Shown: one piece after another, positions 38,933-47,111 of the stretch
How the letters are laid out: each line of letters begins with the position of its first letter
Numbering within the stretch: the stretch's first letter is position 1
NCBI GenBank assembly: GCA_035573435.1
Contig: DATMZR010000012.1
Span: 1 to 64,000, forward strand
Direction of reading: 5' to 3'
Source of the DNA: Solirubrobacterales bacterium
GTDB lineage: Bacteria; Actinomycetota; Thermoleophilia; Solirubrobacterales; 70-9
DNA length: 64,000 nt
The notes under the pieces: model-generated
Database searches by the model: none
Told to the model about the DNA's origin: nothing
What the model saw: only the letters and a program-made list of their open reading frames with translations
Position numbers and translations under genes: made by a program

Positions 38933-39816
38933 TCGCGCGGCTTGCGCGCCTCGGCCAGCGGCTCCCCCGACGCGCCGGCTGCCCCGGGCGGTGGCCAGGG
39001 CCCGAACCAGTTGTCGCGCGCGCCGTCGATCGTGATCACGCAACCGGAGAGGAAGTCCCCTCCGGGGGAGGCGAGATACGCGATCAGCCAGGCCATCTCA
39101 TCGGGCCTGCCGAGTCGCTGCGCCGGCACCGTGCGCACGACGTTCTCAGCCACCTCCTTGGGGTACTTGGTGCGCAGCACCTCCGTGTCGAACTGGCCCG
39201 CCGCCACCGCGCAGAGTTGGACGTTGAAGCGCGCCCACTCGATCGACAGCGTGCGCATCATGTTCTCCACCGCGGCTCGCGCCGCTCCGGAGTGGGCCAT
39301 GCCGGGCATCCCGTGGTGTGGCGACAGGGTGATGCTGATCACCTTTCCGGAGCGCTGGGGGATGAACGCCTTGGTTGCCGCCGCATGGGTCATCTGCCAG
39401 GTTCCCTGGACGTTCAGCTCGGTCACCGTCCGAAAGCCCTTCGGGGTGATCGCCTCGGCTGGGCTCAGGAACTGGCCCCCGGCGTTGTTGACCAGCACGT
39501 CGAGGCGCCCGTGGCGCTCGATGACCCCGTCGAACAGCGCCTCCACCGCGTCCAGGTCCCGGATGTCCATCGGGACAGCCTCCCCGGTTCCGCCCGCCGC
39601 CCGGATTCTGTCCACGGTGTCCTCCAGCGGCTCGGCGCGCCGCCCGCAGCCCACGACGATTGCCCCGAGCGACGCCAGCTCGACGGAAGCCGCCCGCCCC
39701 AGTCCGGTCCCGGCCCCCGAGACGACGCAGACTTGGCCCTCCAGCAGTGCCGGTCGGAAGATCTGCGAGGCCGAGGGCGACACCGAAGTGAGCTTATTCT
39801 CATCCTCGGCAAGCAC
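38929..39816 (-). CDS. SDR, dienoyl/trans-2-enoyl-CoA reductase-like (no YxxxK Tyr)
   Basis: This 295-aa SDR has the cofactor motif CVVSGAGTGLGRAASVEL, VGCGRRAE, DVLVNNAGGQF and a C-terminal GCVITIDGA. At the catalytic position it has MAHSGAARAAVENM where classical SDRs have YxxxK: the Tyr is His. That HSGAARAGV-type variant is the mark of peroxisomal trans-2-enoyl-CoA reductase and 2,4-dienoyl-CoA reductase, so a role in unsaturated acyl-CoA metabolism is likely. The start is GTG 39816; no clear ribosome-binding site is seen. Confidence 0.87.
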   Translation of the reverse strand: MLAEDENKLTSVSPSASQIFRPALLEGQVCVVSGAGTGLGRAASVELASLGAIVVGCGRRAEPLEDTVDRIRAAGGTGEAVPMDIRDLDAVEALFDGVIERHGRLDVLVNNAGGQFLSPAEAITPKGFRTVTELNVQGTWQMTHAAATKAFIPQRSGKVISITLSPHHGMPGMAHSGAARAAVENMMRTLSIEWARFNVQLCAVAAGQFDTEVLRTKYPKEVAENVVRTVPAQRLGRPDEMAWLIAYLASPGGDFLSGCVITIDGARDNWFGPWPPPGAAGASGEPLAEARKPRE

Positions 39817-39862
39817 GCACCCGGCTCCCGCCCCGGCCCGGGGTCAGCGGGGTTCGCACCGC

Positions 39863-39868
39863 TACGCT
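39863..39868 (+). promoter_or_regulatory. -10-like box TACGCT
   Basis: TACGCT lies 9 bases before ATG 39878. No Shine-Dalgarno is present. Confidence 0.4.
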
Positions 39869-39877
39869 GACCCGCCC

Positions 39878-40780
39878 ATGAAGCTCCACGCCGAGCCGAA
39901 GCGACTGACCGGCCCCCTCCCCGGCGGCCGGGAGGGAGCGACGGTCACCGTAGAGCCGCTGCTGGGCGGAGAGGTGGACTTTACGCCCGCCGCCTTCGAG
40001 CGGCCCGGCGGCCGCTTCGAGATGCTCAAGGTGCTGCGCGTCCCTCGGTCCCAGTGGTGGACCGTCCCCTGCCCCGCCTTCCTGATCCGGCACCCCGACG
40101 CGGGGCCGATGCTCGTGGACACGGGACTCCACCCGTCGGTGGCCGCGGAGCCGCGCGAGAACATGGGGCGGCTGTGGGCGCGGTTCGCCCGACCGCGGAT
40201 CGAGCCAGGACGAGACGTGCCCGCCCAGCTTCGCGAACGGGGCATCGAGGCCCGCGACCTTCCCCTCGTCATCATGACCCACCTCCATCAGGACCACGCC
40301 TCGGGGATGTCCGAGTTCCCGAACTCGACCTTTGTGGTCTCCGCGGCGGAGTGGCACGCGGCGACCACCGACCCGCGACCCATGCTACGCGGCTACCGGC
40401 CGGCTCATTACGACTACCTGTTCGACTACTGGACGCTCAGCTACGAGGGAAAGGGCATCGACTCGTATGCGAGCTTTGGCCGCGCCTTCGATCTGTTCGG
40501 CGACGGCAGCGTGCGCCTGGCGTTCACGCCGGGGCACACGGCGGGCCACCAGAGCGTCATCGCTCGGCTCGGCGACCGCGACTTCGTGATCGCGGGTGAC
40601 GCCATCTATACCCACCGTCAGCTCGACGACGCGCCAGAGCCACTTCGTCCGGTCGACCGCCACACGTGGCGCCGTTCACGCCAGGAGCTGTCGCTCTTCC
40701 AACGCTCCTACCCCCAGGCCGTGATCGTGCCGGGCCACGACCCGGAGCACTGGCGGACGCTCGACACGAAGTACGAGTGA
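39878..40780 (+). CDS. MBL-fold metallo-hydrolase (lactonase-like)
   Basis: This 300-aa protein is a metallo-beta-lactamase fold hydrolase. The dinuclear zinc site is visible as VIMTHLHQDHASGM (HxHxDH), TPGHTAGHQSVI, VIAGDAIYTH and a final VPGHDPEHW. The general shape and the WWTVPCPAFLIRHPDAGPMLVDTG opening (in parts) resemble N-acyl-homoserine-lactone lactonases, but related enzymes act on many esters and lactones. Start ATG 39878 is preferred to the long upstream frame, which runs antisense to the SDR gene. Confidence 0.9.
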   Translation: MKLHAEPKRLTGPLPGGREGATVTVEPLLGGEVDFTPAAFERPGGRFEMLKVLRVPRSQWWTVPCPAFLIRHPDAGPMLVDTGLHPSVAAEPRENMGRLWARFARPRIEPGRDVPAQLRERGIEARDLPLVIMTHLHQDHASGMSEFPNSTFVVSAAEWHAATTDPRPMLRGYRPAHYDYLFDYWTLSYEGKGIDSYASFGRAFDLFGDGSVRLAFTPGHTAGHQSVIARLGDRDFVIAGDAIYTHRQLDDAPEPLRPVDRHTWRRSRQELSLFQRSYPQAVIVPGHDPEHWRTLDTKYE

Positions 40781-40801
40781 GCGCGGGCAGGCCGGCGCCG
40801 G

Positions 40802-41584
40802 CTACCGAGGCTGGCCCGCGGGGACCTGGCGCTCGGTCCGGGCGCCGATTCCCTCGCGCAACGCCTTGATGACGCCCCGGCGACCCTGTTCTTCGAGCGC
40901 CTGATACATCTCACTGACCCGCTCGAACACCTGCCCCGCGACCTCCAGCTGCTGCTCCCGGCTGGGCCACGGAACGACATCGAACCTCATCGGCTCGCCG
41001 AATTGGATGGTGACCTTGGGGAAGCGAAGCTTGCGCCACCCACGCACGCCTTGTGAGCCGTGGATCGCCACCGGAATCACCGGAACGCCGGACTGGAGTG
41101 CGATCCGGCCCACGCCCGGACGCGGCTGCCCCAGGCCGCCGCTCCGCGAGCGCCCGCCTTCGGGGTACATCAGCAGGCAGCCGCCACGATTCAGGATCTC
41201 GTAGGCGGTCTTGAATGCCTCCTCGTCTTGGTGGCCGCGGCGGATCGGGAAAGGGCCTCCATGCCAGAAGATGAACTTGATCATGGGGTTCGTGAACAGC
41301 TGGGACTTCGCCATGAAGCGGATCTTTCGGCGCAGATAGACGCCGGCGAAGAAGTGGTCCCACTGGCTGAAGTGGTTTGGAGCCAGGATCACGGGGCCCG
41401 AGGCCGGAACGTGCTCGGCGCCGATCGCGCGGGCCCGGTAGAGGAGCATGGTCGGCGGGGTCAGCAGGATCCGCACCACGTCGTAGATCCAGTCGGGCTC
41501 GTGTGTGCGCGCCCGCTCGTGATACCGAGCGAAGTACTCGGCGGGGCGGGGGTCCTTGTAGACCTGGGGCTTGATCTCGCGCAT
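40802..41584 (-). CDS. plsC: 1-acyl-sn-glycerol-3-phosphate acyltransferase family protein
   Basis: This 260-aa membrane-associated enzyme has the PlsC/LPLAT motifs: NHFSQWDHFFAG (HxxxxD), FPIRRGHQDEEAF, LLMYPEGGRSRSG (motif III, EGxRS-like) and VPVIPVAIHGS. It adds an acyl chain to a glycerol-3-phosphate backbone. It lies 58 bases downstream of glpK on the same strand, so the pair could link glycerol uptake to phospholipid synthesis. The exact acyl acceptor cannot be told from sequence. Confidence 0.88.
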   Translation of the reverse strand: MREIKPQVYKDPRPAEYFARYHERARTHEPDWIYDVVRILLTPPTMLLYRARAIGAEHVPASGPVILAPNHFSQWDHFFAGVYLRRKIRFMAKSQLFTNPMIKFIFWHGGPFPIRRGHQDEEAFKTAYEILNRGGCLLMYPEGGRSRSGGLGQPRPGVGRIALQSGVPVIPVAIHGSQGVRGWRKLRFPKVTIQFGEPMRFDVVPWPSREQQLEVAGQVFERVSEMYQALEEQGRRGVIKALREGIGARTERQVPAGQPR

Positions 41585-41642
41585 CTACAGGCGAGCCGGC
41601 AGGGGCGGCCCGTGGGTGTCCTACCCCCCGTGGGCGTCGCGG

Positions 41643-43142
41643 TTACGTCGCGGCGGCCCACCCCCTGGCTCGCTCAACGGCGCGGCGCCACTCGGCGAGC
41701 AGGGGGTCGCGCTCGTCCTCGGCCATCCGGGGCTCGTAGCGGGCGGCCTCACGCCACATCGCCGCGACCTGCTCCAGATCCCAGACTCCGCTGGCGATTC
41801 CCGCCAGGTAGGCGGCGCCGAGGGCCGTCGTCTCGGAGATCTCCGGGACCACCACCGGCACGCCGAGCACGTCCGCCTGGAACTGCATCAGCCAGCGATT
41901 GGAGACCGCCCCGCCATCCGCCTTCAGAACCTCGAGCGCCTCGCCCCCGGCCGCCTCCTGCGCCCGCACGGCATCCACCGTCTGGTAGGCGATCGCCTCC
42001 AGGGCGGCTCGCGCCAGCTCGGCGCGGCCCGAGCCGCGCGTCAGACCGACGATCGTGCCCCTCGCATAGGGGTCCCAGTACGGCGATCCGAGCCCGGTCA
42101 ACGCGGGCACGAAGTACACCCCCTGGTTCGAGTCGAGCGAGGCTGCGAGCCCTTCGCTCTCGGCCGCCGAGCCAATGATCCCGAGCCCGTCGCGAAGCCA
42201 CTGGACGGCAGCGCCGGTGATGAACACGGCGGCCTCGAGTGCGTAGTCGGTCCGAGGACCCAGGCCCCAGGCGACGGTCGTGAGCAGGCCCGGGGCAGGC
42301 TGTGGAGCTTCGCGACCGGTGTTGAGGAGAACGAAGCTGCCGGTCCCGTAGGTGTTCTTGGCCATGCCGGCCTGGTGGCACGCCTGGCCGAACAGCGCAG
42401 CCTGCTGGTCGCCTGCCACCCCCGCCACCGGGACGTCCCCGCCGAAGATTGTCGTACGGCCATAGATCTCGGCCGAGGGAACCGGTTCGGGAAGCCTGCC
42501 TGGATCCACGCCCAGGAGGCCACACAGCTCGGGATCCCAGCGCAGTTCACGGATGTCGAACAGCATCGTGCGCGAGGCATTCGAATAGTCGGTGATGTGG
42601 CGCCCGATGAGCTTGAAGACGAGCCAGGAGTCGATCGTCCCGAAGACGGCTCCGCGCGCCGCCTCGACATTGCGAAGAAGCCATTCGATCTTGGTGCCCG
42701 AGAAGTAAGGGTCGATGACGAGCCCCGTGCGCTCCCGCACCAGCGTCTCGTGCCCGGCGTTCCGGAGCTCGTCGCAGCGCTCTGCCGTGCGACGGTCCTG
42801 CCAAACGAGCGCACGATGGACGGGCTCCCCCGTCTCCGGGTCCCAGGCGACAATGGTCTCCCGCTGGTTCGTGATCCCGATGGCGTCCAGGTCGGCTCCC
42901 TGGATCCCCGCGTCGTCAATAGCCTGTACGCAGAGCCGCTGCGTCACCTCCCAGATCTCGGCGGCGTCGTGCTCGACCCAACCGGGCCGGGGGTAATGCT
43001 GCTCGAACTCCGAATACGCGCGCCCGGCGATCCGGCCCTCGCGGTCGAAGACGAGGCAGGTGGTCCCGGTGGTGCCCTGATCGATGGCGAGGATCAACGG
43101 AGCGCGAAGCCTAAGTGCCCCGTCAACCGGTGCACGAGGCAC
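41643..43142 (-). CDS. glpK: glycerol kinase
   Basis: This 499-aa FGGY kinase phosphorylates glycerol to sn-glycerol-3-phosphate. Its N terminus carries LILAIDQGTTGTTCLVFD; GITNQRETIVAWD, WQDRRTA, SGTKIEWLL, GVAGDQQAALFGQ and NTYGTGSFVLLNTG follow, and the C half has GGAVSNRWLMQFQADVLG. The length is typical. The N-terminal dozen residues before LILAID may be extra. It is followed by the acyltransferase gene and is divergent from the cupin operon; a TAACGC box lies 7 bases upstream of GTG 43142. No glycerol facilitator or GlpR is nearby. Confidence 0.96.
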   Translation of the reverse strand: MPRAPVDGALRLRAPLILAIDQGTTGTTCLVFDREGRIAGRAYSEFEQHYPRPGWVEHDAAEIWEVTQRLCVQAIDDAGIQGADLDAIGITNQRETIVAWDPETGEPVHRALVWQDRRTAERCDELRNAGHETLVRERTGLVIDPYFSGTKIEWLLRNVEAARGAVFGTIDSWLVFKLIGRHITDYSNASRTMLFDIRELRWDPELCGLLGVDPGRLPEPVPSAEIYGRTTIFGGDVPVAGVAGDQQAALFGQACHQAGMAKNTYGTGSFVLLNTGREAPQPAPGLLTTVAWGLGPRTDYALEAAVFITGAAVQWLRDGLGIIGSAAESEGLAASLDSNQGVYFVPALTGLGSPYWDPYARGTIVGLTRGSGRAELARAALEAIAYQTVDAVRAQEAAGGEALEVLKADGGAVSNRWLMQFQADVLGVPVVVPEISETTALGAAYLAGIASGVWDLEQVAAMWREAARYEPRMAEDERDPLLAEWRRAVERARGWAAAT

Positions 43143-43196
43143 GCGTCCCGCGTTAGGGTGCCGGACTCAGCCAGAGCGACTGGAAGGAGGAGCAAA

Positions 43197-43556
43197 GTGC
43201 CTGTGGAGGTGAAGAACTTCAACTCGCCCGACGAAACCCGTCCCTTCGAGGGAAAGGGCAAAGCCGACGTCTGCAACCTCGGCGGCAAGGTGGTCGGCCG
43301 GGCGGTGTTCGAGCCGGGCTGGAGATGGTCCGACAACATCAAGCCGATCGCCGGAACCGACTCCTGCGAGGTATCCCACCTGGGCTACTGCATGTCGGGC
43401 CACATGCGGGTTCGAATGGACGACGGCTCCGAAACCGACATCGGTCCCGGCGACGTGTTCGCCATCCCGCCGGGTCACGATGCAGAGATCGTGGGCGAGG
43501 AGTCCTGCGTGATGATCGACTTCGGCGAGTTCGGCGACTACGCGAAGCCTGCCTAG
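43197..43556 (+). CDS. cupin domain protein
   Basis: This 119-aa protein is a single cupin barrel: VSHLGYCMSGHMRVRMDDGSE and GPGDVFAIPPGHDAEIVGEE contain the two half-motifs, but the usual HxH metal ligands are only partly present. It probably binds a small molecule or acts as a simple isomerase or regulator. AAGGAGGAG five bases before GTG 43197 is a perfect ribosome-binding site, and TAGGGT at 43154 may be its -10. It heads a three-gene unit with the biotin-carrier domain and a crotonase. Confidence 0.85.
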   Translation: MPVEVKNFNSPDETRPFEGKGKADVCNLGGKVVGRAVFEPGWRWSDNIKPIAGTDSCEVSHLGYCMSGHMRVRMDDGSETDIGPGDVFAIPPGHDAEIVGEESCVMIDFGEFGDYAKPA

Positions 43557-43572
43557 CCGGGCCCGCGGCGTC

Positions 43573-43788
43573 ATGAGCACGAACGTCGAGGCGCACATCA
43601 CCGGAACCGTGTGGAAGGTCGAGGTCGCGGTGGGCGATCAGGTGGATGAGGGTGACACCGTGGTGATCATCGAGTCGATGAAGATGGAGATGCCGGTAGA
43701 GGCCGAGGACGCCGGCACCGTCACCGAGATCCGCTGCGAGGAGGGTCAGTCGGTCCAGGAGGGCGACGTCCTCGTCGTCCTGGAATGA
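43573..43788 (+). CDS. stand-alone biotin carboxyl carrier domain
   Basis: This 71-aa protein is a single biotinyl/lipoyl domain with the biotin-accepting Lys in VIIESMKMEMPVEAE, the classic MKM motif. Such small carriers ferry CO2 on biotin between a biotin carboxylase and a carboxyltransferase. Neither partner is adjacent; the nearest carboxyltransferase in view is at 24430. It overlaps the next crotonase gene by 4 bases (ATGA). Confidence 0.92.
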   Translation: MSTNVEAHITGTVWKVEVAVGDQVDEGDTVVIIESMKMEMPVEAEDAGTVTEIRCEEGQSVQEGDVLVVLE

Positions 43789-44597
43789 GCGCCGACGCCG
43801 AGCTCGCGGGCGGGAAGCTCGTGCTCGATCACCCGGCCGAGGCCGTTGCCCGCCTGACGATCTCGAATCGCCAACGACGGAACGCGCTCGACCACGAGAT
43901 CCTCGAGGCCCTCGCCCAGGCCCTGCCGGAGCTCGACCGCGGAATCGAGATCCGCTGTGTTGTCATCACCGGGGCCGGAGAGGTTTTCTCGGCGGGCTAC
44001 GACATCGCCGGCATTCCCGAGGAGACCTTCGCCGCCGACGCGGAGGCGCTCGTCGCCCATCCCTTTCACGCCGCGATGGAGGCGGTGAGCACCCACCCCT
44101 ACCCGGTGCTGGCTGCAATCAACGGCCACTGCCTCGGCGGAGGCCTCGAGCTCGCCATCCGATGCGACCTGCGTCTGTCCGTGGTGAGCGCCAAGCTCGG
44201 CATGCCCCCGGCGAAGCTTGGCCTGATCTACGGGCATACCGGCCTCCAAGCCTTCATCGACGTGGTCGGCCTCGCTCGCACGAAGGAGCTCTTCCTGACC
44301 GGCCGCAACCTGAGCGCTCCACGAGCGATGGCGATCGGCCTGGTGCACGACACCGTCCCCGACACCGAGCTCGAGGTCACCGCCCTCGAGCTAGCCTCTG
44401 AGGTGGCCAACAACGCCCCCCTCGCGCTGCGGGGAAACAAGCACGCGATCGAGACTCTCAACTCCTACGCCCGCCTCACCGAGGAGCAGGAGCGCGAGCT
44501 GATCGAGCTGCGGCGCTCGTGCTTCGACTCCGAGGACTTTCGCGAGGGCATCCGGGCCTTCGCCGAAAAACGACGGCCCGTGTGGCGCGGCCGATAG
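43785..44597 (+). CDS. crotonase-family protein, methylmalonyl-CoA decarboxylase-like
   Basis: This 270-aa crotonase has the CoA oxyanion hole (FSAGYDIAGI and GHCLGGGLELAIRCDLRL) and keeps the first Glu. The second catalytic Glu of hydratases is replaced: KLGMPPAKLGLIYGHTG reads Pro-Ala-Lys, as in E. coli methylmalonyl-CoA decarboxylase (PA/VNLG). Hydratase activity is therefore unlikely; decarboxylation or another enolate reaction fits better. Overlap with the biotin-carrier gene suggests that both act on a carboxylated acyl-CoA. The sequence ends KRRPVWRGR like many crotonases. Confidence 0.85.
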   Translation: MSADAELAGGKLVLDHPAEAVARLTISNRQRRNALDHEILEALAQALPELDRGIEIRCVVITGAGEVFSAGYDIAGIPEETFAADAEALVAHPFHAAMEAVSTHPYPVLAAINGHCLGGGLELAIRCDLRLSVVSAKLGMPPAKLGLIYGHTGLQAFIDVVGLARTKELFLTGRNLSAPRAMAIGLVHDTVPDTELEVTALELASEVANNAPLALRGNKHAIETLNSYARLTEEQERELIELRRSCFDSEDFREGIRAFAEKRRPVWRGR

Positions 44598-44610
44598 TCC
44601 GCGGAACGCC

Positions 44611-45828
44611 CTAGTGCGAGAAGAGCGTCGCCCGCAGGTCAAGCACGCGCTGGGCTGAGCCCTCGAATTGCCGCCGCGGCAGCTTTTCCGAGCGCAGCCT
44701 GCGCCGGAGCGCTCGCCCTGCGCGAGCGGCGTCGTGCTGGTCCGTGAACAGGAGCAGATCGGTGCCCGCCCTGGCGGCGGCGGCGCCGGCCTCGGCGGCA
44801 CCGCCGAAGCGGCGGGCCGACACCGTGTCGAGCGCGTCACTGATCGAGACGCCCGCGAACCCCACCCGGTCACGAAGCTCCCGCGTCGCGATCCTCTTCG
44901 AGAAGGCCGCCGGCTTGTGCGAGAAGTGCGTGTAGATCGCGGTCGAGATCATCACCATGTCGCCGTCGTGTGCGGCGAAAGCACGAAACGGCCGCTCGTC
45001 GATCCGCCGCAGCTCCCGGCGCCTGAGGCGAATCCGCTGGACCGCGAGGTCCGTGCTCTCGGTCGCTGCCCCCAGGCCGGGGAAGTGCTTGCCGGTGGCC
45101 GCCACGCCCCGGCGCTCGAGCGCGGTGGCGAACGGGATCGCGATCCTGACCACGCGGTCGGGCCGGCTTCCAAAGCTCCGGCGCTCCGCGCTGATCGCGC
45201 TGCCGGGCCGACCGACGTCCAGAACCGGCGCCAGGTTGACGTTTACACCCACCCGCTTCAGGTTGCGCGCCGTGCGAGCTCCCTCGTGGCGGCTGTAGTC
45301 GGCGCCTCGGCGCCCCATCGCGTGCGCGGACGCGTCCGGCGCCCCGGAGAGACGCTTCACGAGCCCGCCCTCCTGATCGATCATCACCAGCAGGGGATCG
45401 CGGAGGGCCCGGGGCCGGTGGATCCCCTGAAGCCGGCGGATCAGCCGGCGGGCGTGGTCGCGGCTACCGAGGTTGTCGGAGAACAGGATCACGCCGGCAA
45501 GCCGGCCCTCGCGAATCATTCGCCTGATTGCGCGCGGTGGATGCCGGCCATCGAAGCCGGCGACGATCCGCTCGCCCGCGAGCAGTCGCACGGTCAGATC
45601 CCCGGCATCGGTTCCCCCCGCGCTCTCGCGGGCGTCGGGTCCGCGGGTGGTCCCGTCGGCGAGCGCCACCCAGATGCCCACCCCCAACGCGACGGCGGTG
45701 AGCCCGGCAATGGCTCGTCGCCTCCAGAAGGTCAGCTTCCTCGCCAGAAGGGCGAATCTTAGGACCGCGATCGGCGGCGTCTGGAGCGTCGGCGAAAGGG
45801 AGGAGGCGCCTCTCAGGCGGAGTGACAC
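44611..45828 (-). CDS. glycoside hydrolase family 3 (beta-N-acetylhexosaminidase-like)
   Basis: This 405-aa protein has the GH3 barrel: RLAGVILFSDNLGSRDHAR, LLVMIDQEGGLVKRL, NVNLAPVLDVG, the KHFPGLG substrate loop and VGFAGVSISDALD with the nucleophile Asp. NagZ-type enzymes remove N-acetylglucosamine from peptidoglycan fragments. An N-terminal membrane anchor (RRRAIAGLTAVALGVGIWVALADG) puts it outside the cell. The start is uncertain: GTG 45828 is the last standard start before the anchor and lies inside a hairpin (45802-45846). Confidence 0.88.
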   Translation of the reverse strand: MSLRLRGASSLSPTLQTPPIAVLRFALLARKLTFWRRRAIAGLTAVALGVGIWVALADGTTRGPDARESAGGTDAGDLTVRLLAGERIVAGFDGRHPPRAIRRMIREGRLAGVILFSDNLGSRDHARRLIRRLQGIHRPRALRDPLLVMIDQEGGLVKRLSGAPDASAHAMGRRGADYSRHEGARTARNLKRVGVNVNLAPVLDVGRPGSAISAERRSFGSRPDRVVRIAIPFATALERRGVAATGKHFPGLGAATESTDLAVQRIRLRRRELRRIDERPFRAFAAHDGDMVMISTAIYTHFSHKPAAFSKRIATRELRDRVGFAGVSISDALDTVSARRFGGAAEAGAAAARAGTDLLLFTDQHDAARAGRALRRRLRSEKLPRRQFEGSAQRVLDLRATLFSH

Positions 45829-45846
45829 GCCTGAGAATGCGCCTCC
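45802..45846. repeat. 18-base imperfect inverted repeat over the GH3 gene start
   Basis: Arms GGAGGCGC-C-TCTCAGGCG and CGCCTGAGA-AT-GCGCCTCC flank an 8-base loop. On the minus strand it contains an AGGAGG and the putative GTG 45828, so it could hide the start in RNA or serve as an operator between the GH3 gene and bioB. Confidence 0.7.
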
Positions 45847-45970
45847 TGGCCCTGCCGCTTTCCTCCCTCGCCCAACAGAACACGAAAGCGCCGCAAAAGT
45901 AGCGTTTGGCCGTCCGGGAGTGCGCCTAGCCTTGCCTGCTGTCGGCCATGGAGCGGACGGCTGATCCCGG

Positions 45971-47107
45971 ATGCCGCCACTGATCACCTTCGACGAGGCC
46001 ATCGAGCTGGCCGAGATTTCGGACCGCGACCAGATCGCCGACCTGGTCGAGCGCGCCTGGCAGGTCCGCAGGGAGCGCTTCGGCGACTCGACCGACATGT
46101 GCTCGCTCGTCAACGCGAAGTCCGGGGGCTGCGCCGAGGACTGTGGGTTCTGCGCCCAGTCGCGCTATGCCGAGGCGGACACCCCGATGCACGCGATGAT
46201 GGACGCCGAGCAGATCCTCGAGCATGCCAAGGCGGCCGAGGCGGCGGGGGCGCACCGGTTCTGCATGGTCACCCAGGGGCAGGGCCTCTCCAAGCGCGAC
46301 TTCGAGAAGATCGTCGACGGCGCGCGCCTGGTTGCGGAGCACACGAACTTGAAGCGTTGCGTCTCGGTCGGCCACATCTCCGCCGATCGTGCGAGGCGGC
46401 TCGCAGACGCGGGGGTGCAGCGGGTCCACCACAACGTCGAGACCGCGCGTTCCTACTACCCGGAGGTGACGACGACGGTTCGCTACGAGGGGCGCACGCG
46501 CACGATCGACGCCGTCAAGCAGGCGGGGCTCGAGACGTGCGTCGGCGGCATCCTCAATCTCGGCGAATCGCCGCGCCAGCGCGTGGAGATGGCGTTCGAG
46601 CTGTCCGAAATCGATCCCACCTCGGTGCCCATCAACCTGCTGAACCCGAGGTCTGGCACCAAGTTCGGCGACCGGCCGCTGATGGACCCGTGGGAGGTCG
46701 TCAAGTGGGTGGCGATCTTCCGGCTGATCATCCCGGACGCCCTCTTCCGCCTCTGCGGTGGGCGGGTCGAGAACCTCGACGAGCTGCAACCGCTGGCGGT
46801 CAAGGCGGGGCTCAACGGGGTGATGATGGGGAACTTCCTCACCACCCTGGGCGCCGAGCCCGCGGACGATCGGGCGATGTTCGAGGAGCTTGGGTTGAAC
46901 GTGGCGCGACAGGCCGACAACGGCGCGAACCCCCGGCCGGACAACCGCGCCGGCTGGCTTGAGGGCGAAACGCCCCACACCCCTATGGAGGAGCTCGTCG
47001 ACAGTCAGGCGGAGGCCGACTTCTGGGATCCCTCGACCCAGCTCCGGGTGATCAAGAAGAAGCACAAACCGCCGCCTTACCCGGAGCCGGCCGGATGGGG
47101 CGACTAG
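45971..47107 (+). CDS. bioB: biotin synthase
   Basis: This 378-aa radical SAM enzyme inserts sulphur into dethiobiotin. The 4Fe-4S motif is CxxxCxxC in AKSGGCAEDCGFCAQSRY; other ligands and landmarks are RFCMVTQGQG, VHHNVETARSYYPEV, the Arg-containing NLLNPRSGTKF and LFRLCGGRVENL. A C-terminal extension (from about 330, with VIKKKHKPPPYPEP) is longer than in E. coli BioB. ATG 45971 lacks a Shine-Dalgarno; TAGCCT lies 38 bases upstream. bioF follows 4 bases later and bioD 6 after that, so this is a bioBFD operon. Confidence 0.96.
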   Translation: MPPLITFDEAIELAEISDRDQIADLVERAWQVRRERFGDSTDMCSLVNAKSGGCAEDCGFCAQSRYAEADTPMHAMMDAEQILEHAKAAEAAGAHRFCMVTQGQGLSKRDFEKIVDGARLVAEHTNLKRCVSVGHISADRARRLADAGVQRVHHNVETARSYYPEVTTTVRYEGRTRTIDAVKQAGLETCVGGILNLGESPRQRVEMAFELSEIDPTSVPINLLNPRSGTKFGDRPLMDPWEVVKWVAIFRLIIPDALFRLCGGRVENLDELQPLAVKAGLNGVMMGNFLTTLGAEPADDRAMFEELGLNVARQADNGANPRPDNRAGWLEGETPHTPMEELVDSQAEADFWDPSTQLRVIKKKHKPPPYPEPAGWGD

Positions 47108-47111
47108 CTCA

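Noticed and set aside
45846-45971. BirA or BioQ operator upstream of bioB
   Set aside because: Neither the long TTGTAAACC-type nor the TGAAC-GTTCA-type palindrome occurs in this stretch.
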